A stretch of DNA of 64,000 bases from contig PKWM01000048.1 in the NCBI GenBank assembly GCA_003133245.1, forward strand, positions 148,165 to 212,164. Direction: 5' to 3'. The notes beneath the pieces were generated by a model. The model had not been told where the DNA came from. It did not search any database and worked only from the letters and a program-made list of their open reading frames with translations. The position numbers were made by a program, and so were the translations under genes. Each line of letters begins with the position of its first letter. Position 1 is the first letter of the stretch. Source of the DNA: Rhodoferax sp. GTDB taxonomy: Bacteria; Pseudomonadota; Gammaproteobacteria; Burkholderiales; Burkholderiaceae_C. Of the stretch, positions 57,807 to 64,000 are shown piece by piece.

Positions 57807-58199
57807 GTGCTTAAAGTACCACTTTTCTTTGTCCCAGAAGCAACATCCGAGAACCAAGAGTCTGTGTACGCAGATTTCGCCAAATGGTGCAGTTGCTCCG
57901 CGCCTACCACTGGCAAGCGCATCTATTCAATCGTGTTTGGTAGCAATGGTGAATTTTGGACTGCAACTGTGGGAGAAACTTTGCGCGGAGTTCGCCATCA
58001 AGTAACCAAGTCGCGAGGCACGAAAGTCGAGCGCAGTCACCCAGTCAGCGATCCCGCGCTTGTTCTCGCCATCTTTCCGGGTATGCCCTTTATGGTAGTC
58101 ACAGATCACAACATCGTAGGGAGCGTCGGCTCAAGATTTGAAAATCCATTTCTAGCCGGAGAGCCAAAATCCATCACGTATTTTTCAGCCGCAGAGTGA
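57807..58199 (+). CDS. Cassette 1 protein of unknown function
   Basis: 130 residues, beginning MLKVPLFFVPEATSENQE. It contains RIYSIVFGSNGEFWTATVGE and ALVLAIFPGMPFMVVTD, has no signal peptide and no clear membrane helix. I do not recognise a family. AGAGGTG lies about 7 bases before a GTG-type start, which supports translation. It sits 41 bases after the left junction and ends 2 bases before its attC, the normal compact layout of a cassette gene. Confidence 0.6.
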   Translation: MLKVPLFFVPEATSENQESVYADFAKWCSCSAPTTGKRIYSIVFGSNGEFWTATVGETLRGVRHQVTKSRGTKVERSHPVSDPALVLAIFPGMPFMVVTDHNIVGSVGSRFENPFLAGEPKSITYFSAAE

Positions 58200-58201
58200 T
58201 G

Positions 58202-58265
58202 CCCAACCCGACGCTCCAGAGGGACGCACCGCAAGCGGCGCGCCCCTGAACTAGCACGTTATGCC
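58202..58265 (+). other. attC-like recombination site 1
   Basis: 64 bases. The first core box is GCCCAAC (58202-58208) and the last is GTTATGC (58259-58265). The middle is an imperfect palindrome (CAGAGGGACGC with GCGCCCCTG) with a small CCGCAAGCGG tip, typical of a folded attC. Confidence 0.7.
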
Positions 58266-58278
58266 CTCAGGTGAAAAC

Positions 58279-58611
58279 ATGACCCGCGAAGAATTAGAAG
58301 AGGCAAAGACGCAATCTGCGGAAATTGCCAAAATGCTGAAGGAAGGCAATCTCACAGCAGACGAACGACACAAGCTTGAGACGCTGCAAGCACAGCTGGC
58401 TGGTGTCTTACTTCATCCGTGGTTACCGTTCGGCTGGGGGCGGCGATCAATCATGATCGTGCTGTTTCTAGTTGGTGCAATTGGGCTTGCGCAAGGGAAC
58501 AGTTACTTTCTTCTTGCCTGGGTGCTCCTGCTATTTTTTTCTCCTCGCTTCGTCGGAGAGTTCGCCTATGCCCTTGGCAGATTCGTGGCTGGGTTCAATG
58601 GGCGGGCATAA
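58279..58611 (+). CDS. Cassette 2 small membrane protein
   Basis: 110 residues from the ATG at 58279 (AGGTG 5 bases ahead); an ATG at 58261 overlapping the junction is also in frame. An acidic helical N-terminus (REELEEAKTQSAEIAKML) is followed by two hydrophobic segments (IMIVLFLVGAIGLAQG; FLLAWVLLLFFSPRFVG). Function unknown. The stop codon TAA lies inside the first core box of the next attC, as is usual in cassettes. Confidence 0.6.
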   Translation: MTREELEEAKTQSAEIAKMLKEGNLTADERHKLETLQAQLAGVLLHPWLPFGWGRRSIMIVLFLVGAIGLAQGNSYFLLAWVLLLFFSPRFVGEFAYALGRFVAGFNGRA

Positions 58612-58681
58612 CCCGGCGCTCAACCGCGCTCCCTTCGGTCGCTGGACGCTGCGCGATAAAGCCACGCAGCGCCGGTTAGCT
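58606..58681 (+). other. attC-like recombination site 2
   Basis: 76 bases and the clearest of the three. The core boxes are GCATAAC (58606-58612) and GTTAGCT (58675-58681). Inner arms ACCCGGCGCT and AGCGCCGGTT are near-perfect complements, and a second pair (CTGCGCG, ACGCAGC region) lies inside. The layout matches attC sites known from environmental integrons. Confidence 0.82.
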
Positions 58682-58711
58682 CTACGTGTGTGCTGAAACT
58701 GGAGAGCGTCT

Positions 58712-59164
58712 GTGCAGCCATTCACTTCTTATCCAGGCCAGGGCCGCAAGTTGCTGGGAAAGGTCGTTGGAAGCAACTGCAGGCACGGATATGGGCTGAA
58801 GTTCATGCGAGTCACGGGGCAGACGAAGTGTGCCTATTGTGGACATGACTTCACCGTGTCCTATGAAAATTGGCTGCAAATGGCCCTCGACCACGTCGTT
58901 CCAAGGAGCGTCTGCGGCTCACTACGTTTGCATGACGACTGGGTGGAAGATTGTTCCAACAAAGTCTTGGCTTGCGGGGCGTGCAATAGCTTCTTCAACC
59001 GCTACAAGCCATCGTGGGAATTCGATTGCCCTGATACGCTTGACGCTTTCTATGACCTCCGGGACCGCATCTTTGAGGATCGCAAGCGACCGATCCTCCA
59101 AAAGCACAAAGATGAACGCGCCTTCTTCGCGCGCCGCGCGTGGGAACAGTCGGTCAACAGGTGA
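58712..59164 (+). CDS. Cassette 3 HNH endonuclease
   Basis: 150 residues. The HNH motif includes CAYCGHDF, the catalytic LDHVVPRSVCG and NKVLACGACNSFFNRYKP, which supply the zinc cysteines and the metal-binding His. No partner methylase or restriction-associated gene is beside it. HNH proteins in cassettes may act in phage defence or DNA processing, but this is not shown. It starts 31 bases after the attC2 end and stops 10 bases before attC3. Confidence 0.8.
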   Translation: MQPFTSYPGQGRKLLGKVVGSNCRHGYGLKFMRVTGQTKCAYCGHDFTVSYENWLQMALDHVVPRSVCGSLRLHDDWVEDCSNKVLACGACNSFFNRYKPSWEFDCPDTLDAFYDLRDRIFEDRKRPILQKHKDERAFFARRAWEQSVNR

Positions 59165-59174
59165 TGACGCCGCG

Positions 59175-59261
59175 ACTTAACATGTCAATCGACACGGGCC
59201 CACACCCGCAGGAGGCGGCTTCGCCGCAAAGGGTGGTGGTCTGGTCATCCTCACGTTAACG
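59175..59261 (+). other. attC-like recombination site 3 (degenerate)
   Basis: 87 bases. Core boxes ACTTAAC (59175-59181) and GTTAACG (59255-59261) match imperfectly. A GC-rich hairpin (GGCGGCTTCGCCGC) and a CCACACCC/GGGTGGTGG pair lie inside. Less certain than sites 1 and 2; an ordinary hairpin after the last gene cannot be ruled out. Confidence 0.5.
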
Positions 59262-59430
59262 ACTGCTTCGGAGCGCCGCGAAAGTCGGCAATGTATCTAC
59301 AAAAGTCGGTCAATTCTCTCCATTGCATTCGTTCAACCTTAAGCGGCAGTTCCAAGAAGCCCTTACGGACCCCGACCCTGTTCCAATCCCGGATAATCGA
59401 CCCTATTCATCCATCCCGCGAGGCACCACC

Positions 59431-60861
59431 ATGGTTCAGCACCTGAAGTTTTACATAGACGGCCAATGGGTCGATCCGGTCACCCCGAAAACGCGCCCGG
59501 TGATCAATCCGGCCAACGAACAGGCCATGTACGAGATTGCGCTGGGCTCAGCCGCCGATGTGGACAAGGCCGTGGCGGCAGCGCGCACCGCGTTCGAAAC
59601 TTTTTCACTCACATCGCGCGCCGAGCGCGTGGCGATGCTGACGCGCATTGCGGAAGTCTATAAGACACGTTCCAAGGAGCTGGGCGCTGCGATCTCCGAC
59701 GAGATGGGCGCGCCGCTTGGGTTTGCCGAAAAATTCCAGGTCGGTGCCGGACTCAACCACATCCTGTCCACCCTCGACGTGTTGAAGAACTATGCGTTCG
59801 AGGAACAGATCGGCTCTGCCATGATCGTGCGCGAAGCGATTGGCGTGGTCGGCATGATCACGCCATGGAACTGGCCGATGAACCAACTCACGTGCAAGGT
59901 GGCGCCAGCCCTGGCAGCCGGTTGCACCATGGTTTTGAAACCTTCCGAATTCACGCCCACCTCGGCGCTGATTTTTGCTGAAATCCTGCACGAGGCCGGC
60001 GTGCCCAAGGGGGTCTTCAATCTGGTCAACGGACTTGGGCCGGACGTGGGTGCGGCCATGAGCGCCCACCCGGGAATCGACATGATCTCGTTCACCGGGT
60101 CCACCCGTGCCGGCATCGACGTGGCGCAAAAAGCGGCCATGACGGTCAAGCGGGTGACCCAGGAGCTGGGCGGCAAGTCGCCCAACATCATTCTGCAAGA
60201 CGCTGATTTCCAAAAAGCGGTTGCGGCCGGCGTGGCCAGCGTGTTCATGAATTCCGGCCAGTCCTGCAACGCGCCCACGCGCATGCTGGTGCCGCAGTCA
60301 AAGATGAACGAAGTGATGGCGATCGCGAAGGCGGTGGCCGACAAGACCAAGGCCGGCGACCCGCGCGCGGCCGACACCAACATGGGTCCGGTGGTCAACG
60401 AGACCCAATGGAGCAAGATACAGGCGCTAATCAACAAGGGCATGGCCGAAGGTGCCACGCTGGTGGCCGGCGGCTTGGGGCGCCCGGACGGCATCGCCAA
60501 GGGGTACTACGTGCGCCCCACCATTTTTGCCAATGTCCGCAACGACATGGCCATCGCGCGCGAGGAAGTGTTCGGCCCGGTGCTGACCATTCTGGGCTAC
60601 CAGGACGAAGACGAGGCGGTGCGCATCGCCAACGACACGCCCTACGGACTGGCCGCTTATGTGTCGGGCGGCTCGGTCGAGCGCGCGGGCGCAGTGGCGC
60701 GGAAAATTCGTGCCGGAAACGTCAACCTCAACGGCGTTCCCAACGAACGCTCCGCACCTTTTGGCGGCTACAAACAGTCCGGCAATGGCCGCGAGTGGGG
60801 CCGGTTTGGTTTGGAGGAATATCTGGAAGTCAAGGCGATTGCCGGGCTTGCCGCCAAGTGA
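59431..60861 (+). CDS. NAD(P)-dependent aldehyde dehydrogenase
   Basis: 476 residues from the ATG at 59431 (GAGG 8 bases ahead); the open frame before it has no start signal. N-terminus FYIDGQWVDPVTPKTRPVIN, cofactor motif ITPWNWPMNQ, Glu in VTQELGGKSPNIIL and the catalytic Cys in FMNSGQSCNAPTRM. The substrate is not evident; the closest family resemblance is to bacterial aldehyde dehydrogenases of broad specificity. It converges on the lysE gene with 18 bases between. Confidence 0.93.
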   Translation: MVQHLKFYIDGQWVDPVTPKTRPVINPANEQAMYEIALGSAADVDKAVAAARTAFETFSLTSRAERVAMLTRIAEVYKTRSKELGAAISDEMGAPLGFAEKFQVGAGLNHILSTLDVLKNYAFEEQIGSAMIVREAIGVVGMITPWNWPMNQLTCKVAPALAAGCTMVLKPSEFTPTSALIFAEILHEAGVPKGVFNLVNGLGPDVGAAMSAHPGIDMISFTGSTRAGIDVAQKAAMTVKRVTQELGGKSPNIILQDADFQKAVAAGVASVFMNSGQSCNAPTRMLVPQSKMNEVMAIAKAVADKTKAGDPRAADTNMGPVVNETQWSKIQALINKGMAEGATLVAGGLGRPDGIAKGYYVRPTIFANVRNDMAIAREEVFGPVLTILGYQDEDEAVRIANDTPYGLAAYVSGGSVERAGAVARKIRAGNVNLNGVPNERSAPFGGYKQSGNGREWGRFGLEEYLEVKAIAGLAAK

Positions 60862-60879
60862 CCATCCTTCACAGCACGG

Positions 60880-61506
60880 TCATTTTTCCGACCAGGCCAG
60901 CCGGGCGGCCAGCCCGACAAATACCACTGCCGCACTCCAGTTCAAAGCGCGTTGGGCACGCACTGAACGCTGGAACCAGCCACCCACCAATCCCGCAAAC
61001 CAGGCCAGGCCGCCAAACACCAGCAGCGTGGCCAGGATGAACAGGCCACCCAAAGCTACGACCTGCAACGCCACCGAACCGGCCTCGGGGCGCACAAACT
61101 GAGGCAGGAAAGCAAGAAAGAATATGCCGACTTTGGGGTTGGTCAGGTTCATGACCACGCCACGGCGGTACATGCGCCAGGGTTGCAGTGCCGGCACCGC
61201 GCCACTCGCCAATGCGCCTACCGGGGCCCGCAATGCCCCCCATGCCAGGTAAACCAGGTAGGCCGCACCGGCCAGCTTGAGCACCGTGAAGGCCGTGGCC
61301 GATGCTGCCAGAATCGCCGCCAAACCCAGCGCTACGGCTGCGGTATGGCCCAACAGTCCGGTACACAAGCCCAGCGTCACCAGCAACCCGGCTTTTCGTC
61401 CGTGCGTGGCGGATTGCATCAAAACAAACACATTGTCCGGCCCGGGGCTCAGGCTGAGCAGAATGGACAGACCGAAAAAGGTCAGGGTGGTGTCAAGGGT
61501 TGGCAT
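60880..61506 (-). CDS. LysE/RhtB-family amino-acid exporter
   Basis: 208 residues from the ATG at 61506. Six membrane helices; conserved LLSLSPGPDNVFVL near the N-terminus and KLAGAAYLVYLAWGALRAP. NPKVGIFFLAFLPQFV is also typical. It exports a small amino acid or homoserine lactone-like compound; specificity is not clear. It lies alone in a minus orientation at the edge of the repeat-rich right end. Confidence 0.9.
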   Translation of the reverse strand: MPTLDTTLTFFGLSILLSLSPGPDNVFVLMQSATHGRKAGLLVTLGLCTGLLGHTAAVALGLAAILAASATAFTVLKLAGAAYLVYLAWGALRAPVGALASGAVPALQPWRMYRRGVVMNLTNPKVGIFFLAFLPQFVRPEAGSVALQVVALGGLFILATLLVFGGLAWFAGLVGGWFQRSVRAQRALNWSAAVVFVGLAARLAWSEK

Positions 61507-61542
61507 GTTCTCTCTACGTTCAACGCATGTGATGCGGCTTGT

Positions 61543-61600
61543 TATTCTGACCAAATAAAGTCGTAGACAACTTTACACCATTGACCACAACGATTGGGTT
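61543..61600 (+). repeat. Diverged dispersed repeat, copy A
   Basis: About 58 bases beginning TATTCTGACCAAATAAAGTC. The first 28 bases recur at 63081-63108 (copy B) and the last 38 at 63164-63203 (copy C), with a few substitutions each. The following bases (to about 61690) are also loosely similar to those after copy C and include a perfect GACCAATTGGTC palindrome at 61647-61658. Confidence 0.65.
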
Positions 61601-61809
61601 CGCAGAGTCTGGACTTCCCAAAACCGAACAATTAGGTTCATAAACCGACCAATTGGTCACTAACTTGACCTTATCGGTCGCATGCATTCGCGCGGGCAAG
61701 ACGCAACTCAGTGGCGGCATGATTGCGGACACCCACCCATGTTGGTGGCGAGCAGCGTTCCGCGCTCACGGCGGACACAGTTCCAAATTGATGGCAAACA
61801 GTCTTCGTT

Positions 61810-62070
61810 GTTCTGCGTAACCTTTGACCGGGCATAAGCTCGCCGCGGGTTCCCAAGCGCACTGTCAGCCCACTGAACCATGTACAGCAGCGAAATCAGA
61901 ATCAACACCAGACCAAGCAGTCGATATCCCCACTGAGTGCCTGCCTGAGCAGCAGTGATAATGTTGCCGACATCGGTATCCGCCAGAGTGACCAGCAATC
62001 CTGGTCCCCAGACTGCCAGGGTTCGCAGTCTTGTCAGTGGTAAAGAGTTCCTGACCCGAGACAGGCTCAT
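61810..62070 (-). pseudogene. NRAMP-family metal transporter, truncated and frameshifted
   Basis: From the ATG at 62070 the frame reads an NRAMP N-terminus: LAVWGPGLLVTLADTDVGN, then TAAQAGTQWGYRLLGLVLI and LLYMVQ. At that point one extra base shifts the frame; the next frame continues the family with LTVRLGTRGEL before similarity fades near 61810. Only the first two or three of about eleven helices remain. GGAGG lies upstream of the original start. NRAMP proteins import manganese or iron with protons; this copy cannot work. Confidence 0.7.
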
Positions 62071-62159
62071 GGACGTCGAACCAAAAGGTACGCCCGCCAA
62101 GACCTCCAGCTCAGCAAGGGTTCATTATCATCATCATTCATACCACTATCCTTGAAGCC

Positions 62160-62984
62160 GTGAATTCCAACCAATCCAATTGCCAAAATTTGCCGCAACG
62201 ACTCCAATTCTGGACAAGCCTGCCAAGGTCAATGCTTGCGGGCGCATGCATTGTCGCAATTATTTCCCTGCAATCGCGCCTTGTGGTTGCGGCTGAAGTG
62301 ACAACCGTCGGAACAGGATCGCAAGTCGTTGAACTGTGCAAAATTGATCTTTCAAAAGACACTGTGCGTACTTTTTGGCGTGATACTGACGGAACCTATT
62401 TTGGTTCCATTGCAAAAGTTGCGAGCCGACTGCATCAGCGTGGAGAGAGGCTGGTTTGCGCCAGCAACGCCGGGATTTTTGGCAAGGACTTGCGTCCGCT
62501 TGGTCTGTATGCTGAAAATGGACAGATCTTGCGACGCATCAATACCAGAAAGGATGGCTATGGCAACTTTTATCTCCAACCCAACGGGGTGTTCTGGCTA
62601 ACGCAGGATGGTGCCGCCATAGCCTCAACGGATGAGGTTCAAAGTCATTGGGAGCAGATAGCGCCTCAAATCAAATTCGCGACCCAGTCGGGGCCCATTC
62701 TGCTTCAAGCCAATCAGATCAATCCCCTGTTTACACCGGGCTCGAACAATCGGGTGATCAGAAACGCGATTTGCGTAAAGTCGACTTCGAAAATTGTTCT
62801 GGCCAAAAGTCGCTTTCCGATCAATTTTTACGAATTCTCAGTTGCACTGAGAGATGGAGTCGGCTGCCATGATGGTCTTTTTCTTGATGGCTCTATTTCA
62901 GAGCTCTATCCCTTTGAAGGACGGCTGATCGGAACGGAGTTCGGACCGATGATCGGCGTTGTGGTGCCAATCACCATTCCTTGA
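62160..62984 (+). CDS. Phosphodiester glycosidase family (NAGPA/DUF2233) exported protein
   Basis: 274 residues from a GTG at 62160, or 250 from the ATG at 62232 (MLAGACIVAIISLQSR), which would start the signal peptide directly; the true start is uncertain. Family features: CASNAGIFGKDLRPLGLYAE, ATQSGPILLQANQINP, and the terminal DGLFLDGSISELYPFEG. Relatives hydrolyse N-acetylglucosamine phosphodiester bonds or act on cell-wall polymers. GC is lower than average; neighbours are a pseudogene and repeats, so transfer is plausible. Confidence 0.78.
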   Translation: MNSNQSNCQNLPQRLQFWTSLPRSMLAGACIVAIISLQSRLVVAAEVTTVGTGSQVVELCKIDLSKDTVRTFWRDTDGTYFGSIAKVASRLHQRGERLVCASNAGIFGKDLRPLGLYAENGQILRRINTRKDGYGNFYLQPNGVFWLTQDGAAIASTDEVQSHWEQIAPQIKFATQSGPILLQANQINPLFTPGSNNRVIRNAICVKSTSKIVLAKSRFPINFYEFSVALRDGVGCHDGLFLDGSISELYPFEGRLIGTEFGPMIGVVVPITIP

Positions 62985-63061
62985 GAATACCGAAGACGGC
63001 TCACACTTTGTCAACCGGGTCGACATGGGTCATGAGGTGCCTCAAAATCCAACACCCCGCA

Positions 63062-63131
63062 AACCCGCATGGATGCTAGGTATTCTGACCAAATAAAGTC
63101 GTAAACAGGGGGCCTAGCATTCATGCGGGTT
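63062..63131. repeat. Stem-loop with 19-bp arms around repeat B
   Basis: The left arm 63062-63080 (AACCCGCATGGATGCTAGG) and right arm 63113-63131 are reverse complements at 18 of 19 positions. The 32-base loop is almost exactly the direct repeat B. There is no T-run, so this is not a simple terminator for the gene ending at 62984. Possible origins are a small palindromic mobile element or recombination between repeats. Confidence 0.7.
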
Positions 63132-63163
63132 CCCAGCGTACCAAATTGACAACACCACGATTT

Positions 63164-63203
63164 AAAGTCGTAAACAGCTTTGCACCATCAACCACAGCGA
63201 TTC
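63164..63203 (+). repeat. Diverged dispersed repeat, copy C
   Basis: 40 bases (AAAGTCGTAAACAGCTTTGC and following) matching 61558-61597 of copy A at about 33 of 40 positions. Confidence 0.6.
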
Positions 63204-63434
63204 AGACTCGAAACGTCCGTACACTCAAAAACTGAGCATTTAGGCCGCCCTAAACCGGTCCGTCGTCGTTGACTCTTAACGTGCCCATAGCGGAAATAGA
63301 GAACTCGGATTTACCTCACCGATTGCGGACATTGGGGTGACGGTGAGGCCCGTTTACTGCCAGAAACTGGTGAGTATTGCTTGGGTACTTGTCCCCTGTT
63401 TGCGGAGATTGAGCGTTTCGGATTATGGTAATTG

Positions 63435-63722
63435 TCAGGCTGGCGCTAACTCAAGTTTGATGCGTCGACCAAGAGCAGCTGCTGCACCTGCCAAGGTTGT
63501 CAAAGTAAGACTGGTATCGTGTTCATCTAGCAAACGATTGAGTGAAGCACGGCTGGTTCGCATCTTCTTCGCCATCGCTGTCTTAGTGATCTTTTGTGCC
63601 GACATCTCTTGCTCAATCTGCCAGGCGATCACCCGCTTTACAGCCATGGCAGTTGCCTCCTCAAGCATGCCCTCCTCCGCGAGAAAGTCGTCGAAATCGC
63701 TACCAATGTTTTGATTTTTCAT
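63435..63722 (-). CDS. XRE-family antitoxin (HigA-like)
   Basis: 95 residues. A helix-turn-helix domain occupies the C-terminal two thirds: TKTAMAKKMRTSRASLNRLL, then TLTTLAGAAAALGRRIKLEL. The N-terminus is acidic (FDDFLAEEGMLEEATAM). It overlaps the upstream toxin remnant as ATGA (63719-63722), so the order was toxin then antitoxin, the HigBA layout. With the toxin truncated it may persist as an orphan regulator. Confidence 0.85.
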   Translation of the reverse strand: MKNQNIGSDFDDFLAEEGMLEEATAMAVKRVIAWQIEQEMSAQKITKTAMAKKMRTSRASLNRLLDEHDTSLTLTTLAGAAAALGRRIKLELAPA

Positions 63723-63922
63723 TTTTGCCTCTTCAACGGTTTTAGCCGTTCTTTTGCCAAGTCCAATTCCGGTTTGGGAGTCTTCTGCTCCTTCTTGATG
63801 AAGCCATGCAGCAGAACCATCATGTCACCATCAAGAACAAATAACACTCGAGCGATGCGCGTGCTCAGCCTTATGCGAACCTCCCAGATGCCACTATCAA
63901 GGTGTGCCAACCAACGGCATTC
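63719..63922 (-). pseudogene. HigB/RelE-type toxin, 5' part missing
   Basis: The last 67 codons of a phage-derived Gp49-like (HigB) toxin: LDSGIWEVRIRLSTRIARVLF, then MVLLHGFIKKEQKTPKPELDLAKER. Full-length relatives have about 105-115 residues. The frame is closed by TAG at 63923-63925, and the sequence beyond does not resemble the toxin N-terminus, so about 40 residues were lost by an insertion or deletion near 63922. A TTG at 63908-63910 could start a 63-residue fragment, unlikely to be active. Confidence 0.72.
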
Positions 63923-64000
63923 CTAGGGGCCACCCAAATTGAACAGTTTTGATGTCTTCGCCTATGGTCTTACGCTCAGCTGGTTGGCGACAATTACCTT
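63923..64000. other. Unidentified sequence abutting the broken toxin gene
   Basis: 78 bases up to the window end with no homology I recognise. It begins exactly where toxin similarity stops, so it may be the end of an insertion sequence or other element that continues outside the window. Confidence 0.35.

Larger units (their letters stand above)
57765..59261 (+). mobile_element. Integron cassette array without integrase (CALIN-like), three cassettes
   Basis: Three successive units each have one plus-strand gene and end in an attC-like site. In cassettes 1 and 2 the 7-base sequence at the left junction is the exact reverse complement of the first core box of the same cassette's attC (GTTGGGC with GCCCAAC; GTTATGC with GCATAAC), as expected for integrated cassettes; cassette 3 matches at 5 of 7 (GTTAGCT with ACTTAAC). 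GC is lower than in flanking genes. No integrase gene is present in the window. Confidence 0.72.
62985..63434. other. Repeat-rich region without genes
   Basis: 450 bases holding the stem-loop at 63062-63131, repeat B (63081-63108) and repeat C (63164-63203). No coding frame here has a recognisable product. The remainder shows weak similarity to the segment after repeat A. Confidence 0.5.

Noticed and set aside
62160..62231. Firm choice of the GTG start for the glycosidase-family gene
   Set aside because: No Shine-Dalgarno; the ATG at 62232 would also give a complete signal peptide, so the start is left open.

Overview
The window is about 62-64% GC, densely coded chromosomal DNA from a betaproteobacterium. 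Gene content and order point to Burkholderiales, most likely Comamonadaceae (Rhodoferax- or Polaromonas-like). Supporting neighbourhoods are trxB/ftsK/lolA/rarA, rpmB-rpmG, ffs/dnaX-ybaB-recR, gloB/yafS/rnhA, dciA/secA-argJ-mutT and pilC-pilD-coaE-zapD-yacG. The genus is inferred from protein similarity as recalled, not from a search. Most of the window is core genome; the accessory signals sit in short, lower-GC gaps.

Layout. 1-2.1 kb: end of a molybdate importer ATPase (modC), then an AAA+ ATPase gene broken by a 71-bp partial duplication and preceded by a perfect palindrome. 2.1-7.8 kb (minus): exbB-exbD-exbD-tonB and a TonB-dependent receptor. 7.9-13.8 kb: rarA, lolA and ftsK (minus), then trxB, rpmB and rpmG (plus). 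13.9-17.5 kb (minus): a zinc-type uptake operon with permease, binding protein, outer-membrane protein and a small membrane protein, but no ATPase gene. 17.6-23.9 kb: an RsmB-like rRNA methyltransferase and a four-gene MacAB/TolC-type efflux operon. 23.9-25.1 kb: an AT-richer island with an antidote remnant, a two-haem cytochrome and the SRP RNA gene. 25.2-32.7 kb: dnaX (with an A9 slippage site), ybaB, recR, an orphan solute-binding protein, mltD, gloB, yafS and rnhA. 32.7-37.8 kb (minus): moeA-mobA-moaA and the proton-pumping pyrophosphatase hppA. 38-46.5 kb: a MITE-like inverted-repeat element, nadE, glnB, tRNA-Leu(UAG), dciA, secA, argJ, a DUF815 ATPase and mutT. 46.4-51.5 kb (minus): yacG, zapD, coaE, pilD, pilC, folB and a pteridine-reductase-like gene. 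51.5-57.5 kb: midA-like, coq7, osmC, ilvA, a 5'-nucleotidase, a thioesterase and an MBL hydrolase.

The most unusual region is 57.77-59.26 kb: three consecutive integron-type gene cassettes (unknown protein, small membrane protein, HNH nuclease), each ending in an attC-like site, with no integrase gene in the window. This is a CALIN-like array set between housekeeping genes. The right end (61.5-64.0 kb) is a patchwork of diverged repeats, an NRAMP transporter pseudogene, an exported phosphodiester-glycosidase-family protein, a 19-bp-arm stem-loop, and an intact antitoxin gene next to a 5'-truncated toxin gene.

Functional themes are envelope transport (TonB/Exb, zinc, MacAB-like), DNA replication and repair (dnaX, rarA, recR, rnhA, dciA, ftsK), molybdenum cofactor synthesis, and type IV pilus assembly (pilC and pilD, without pilB nearby).
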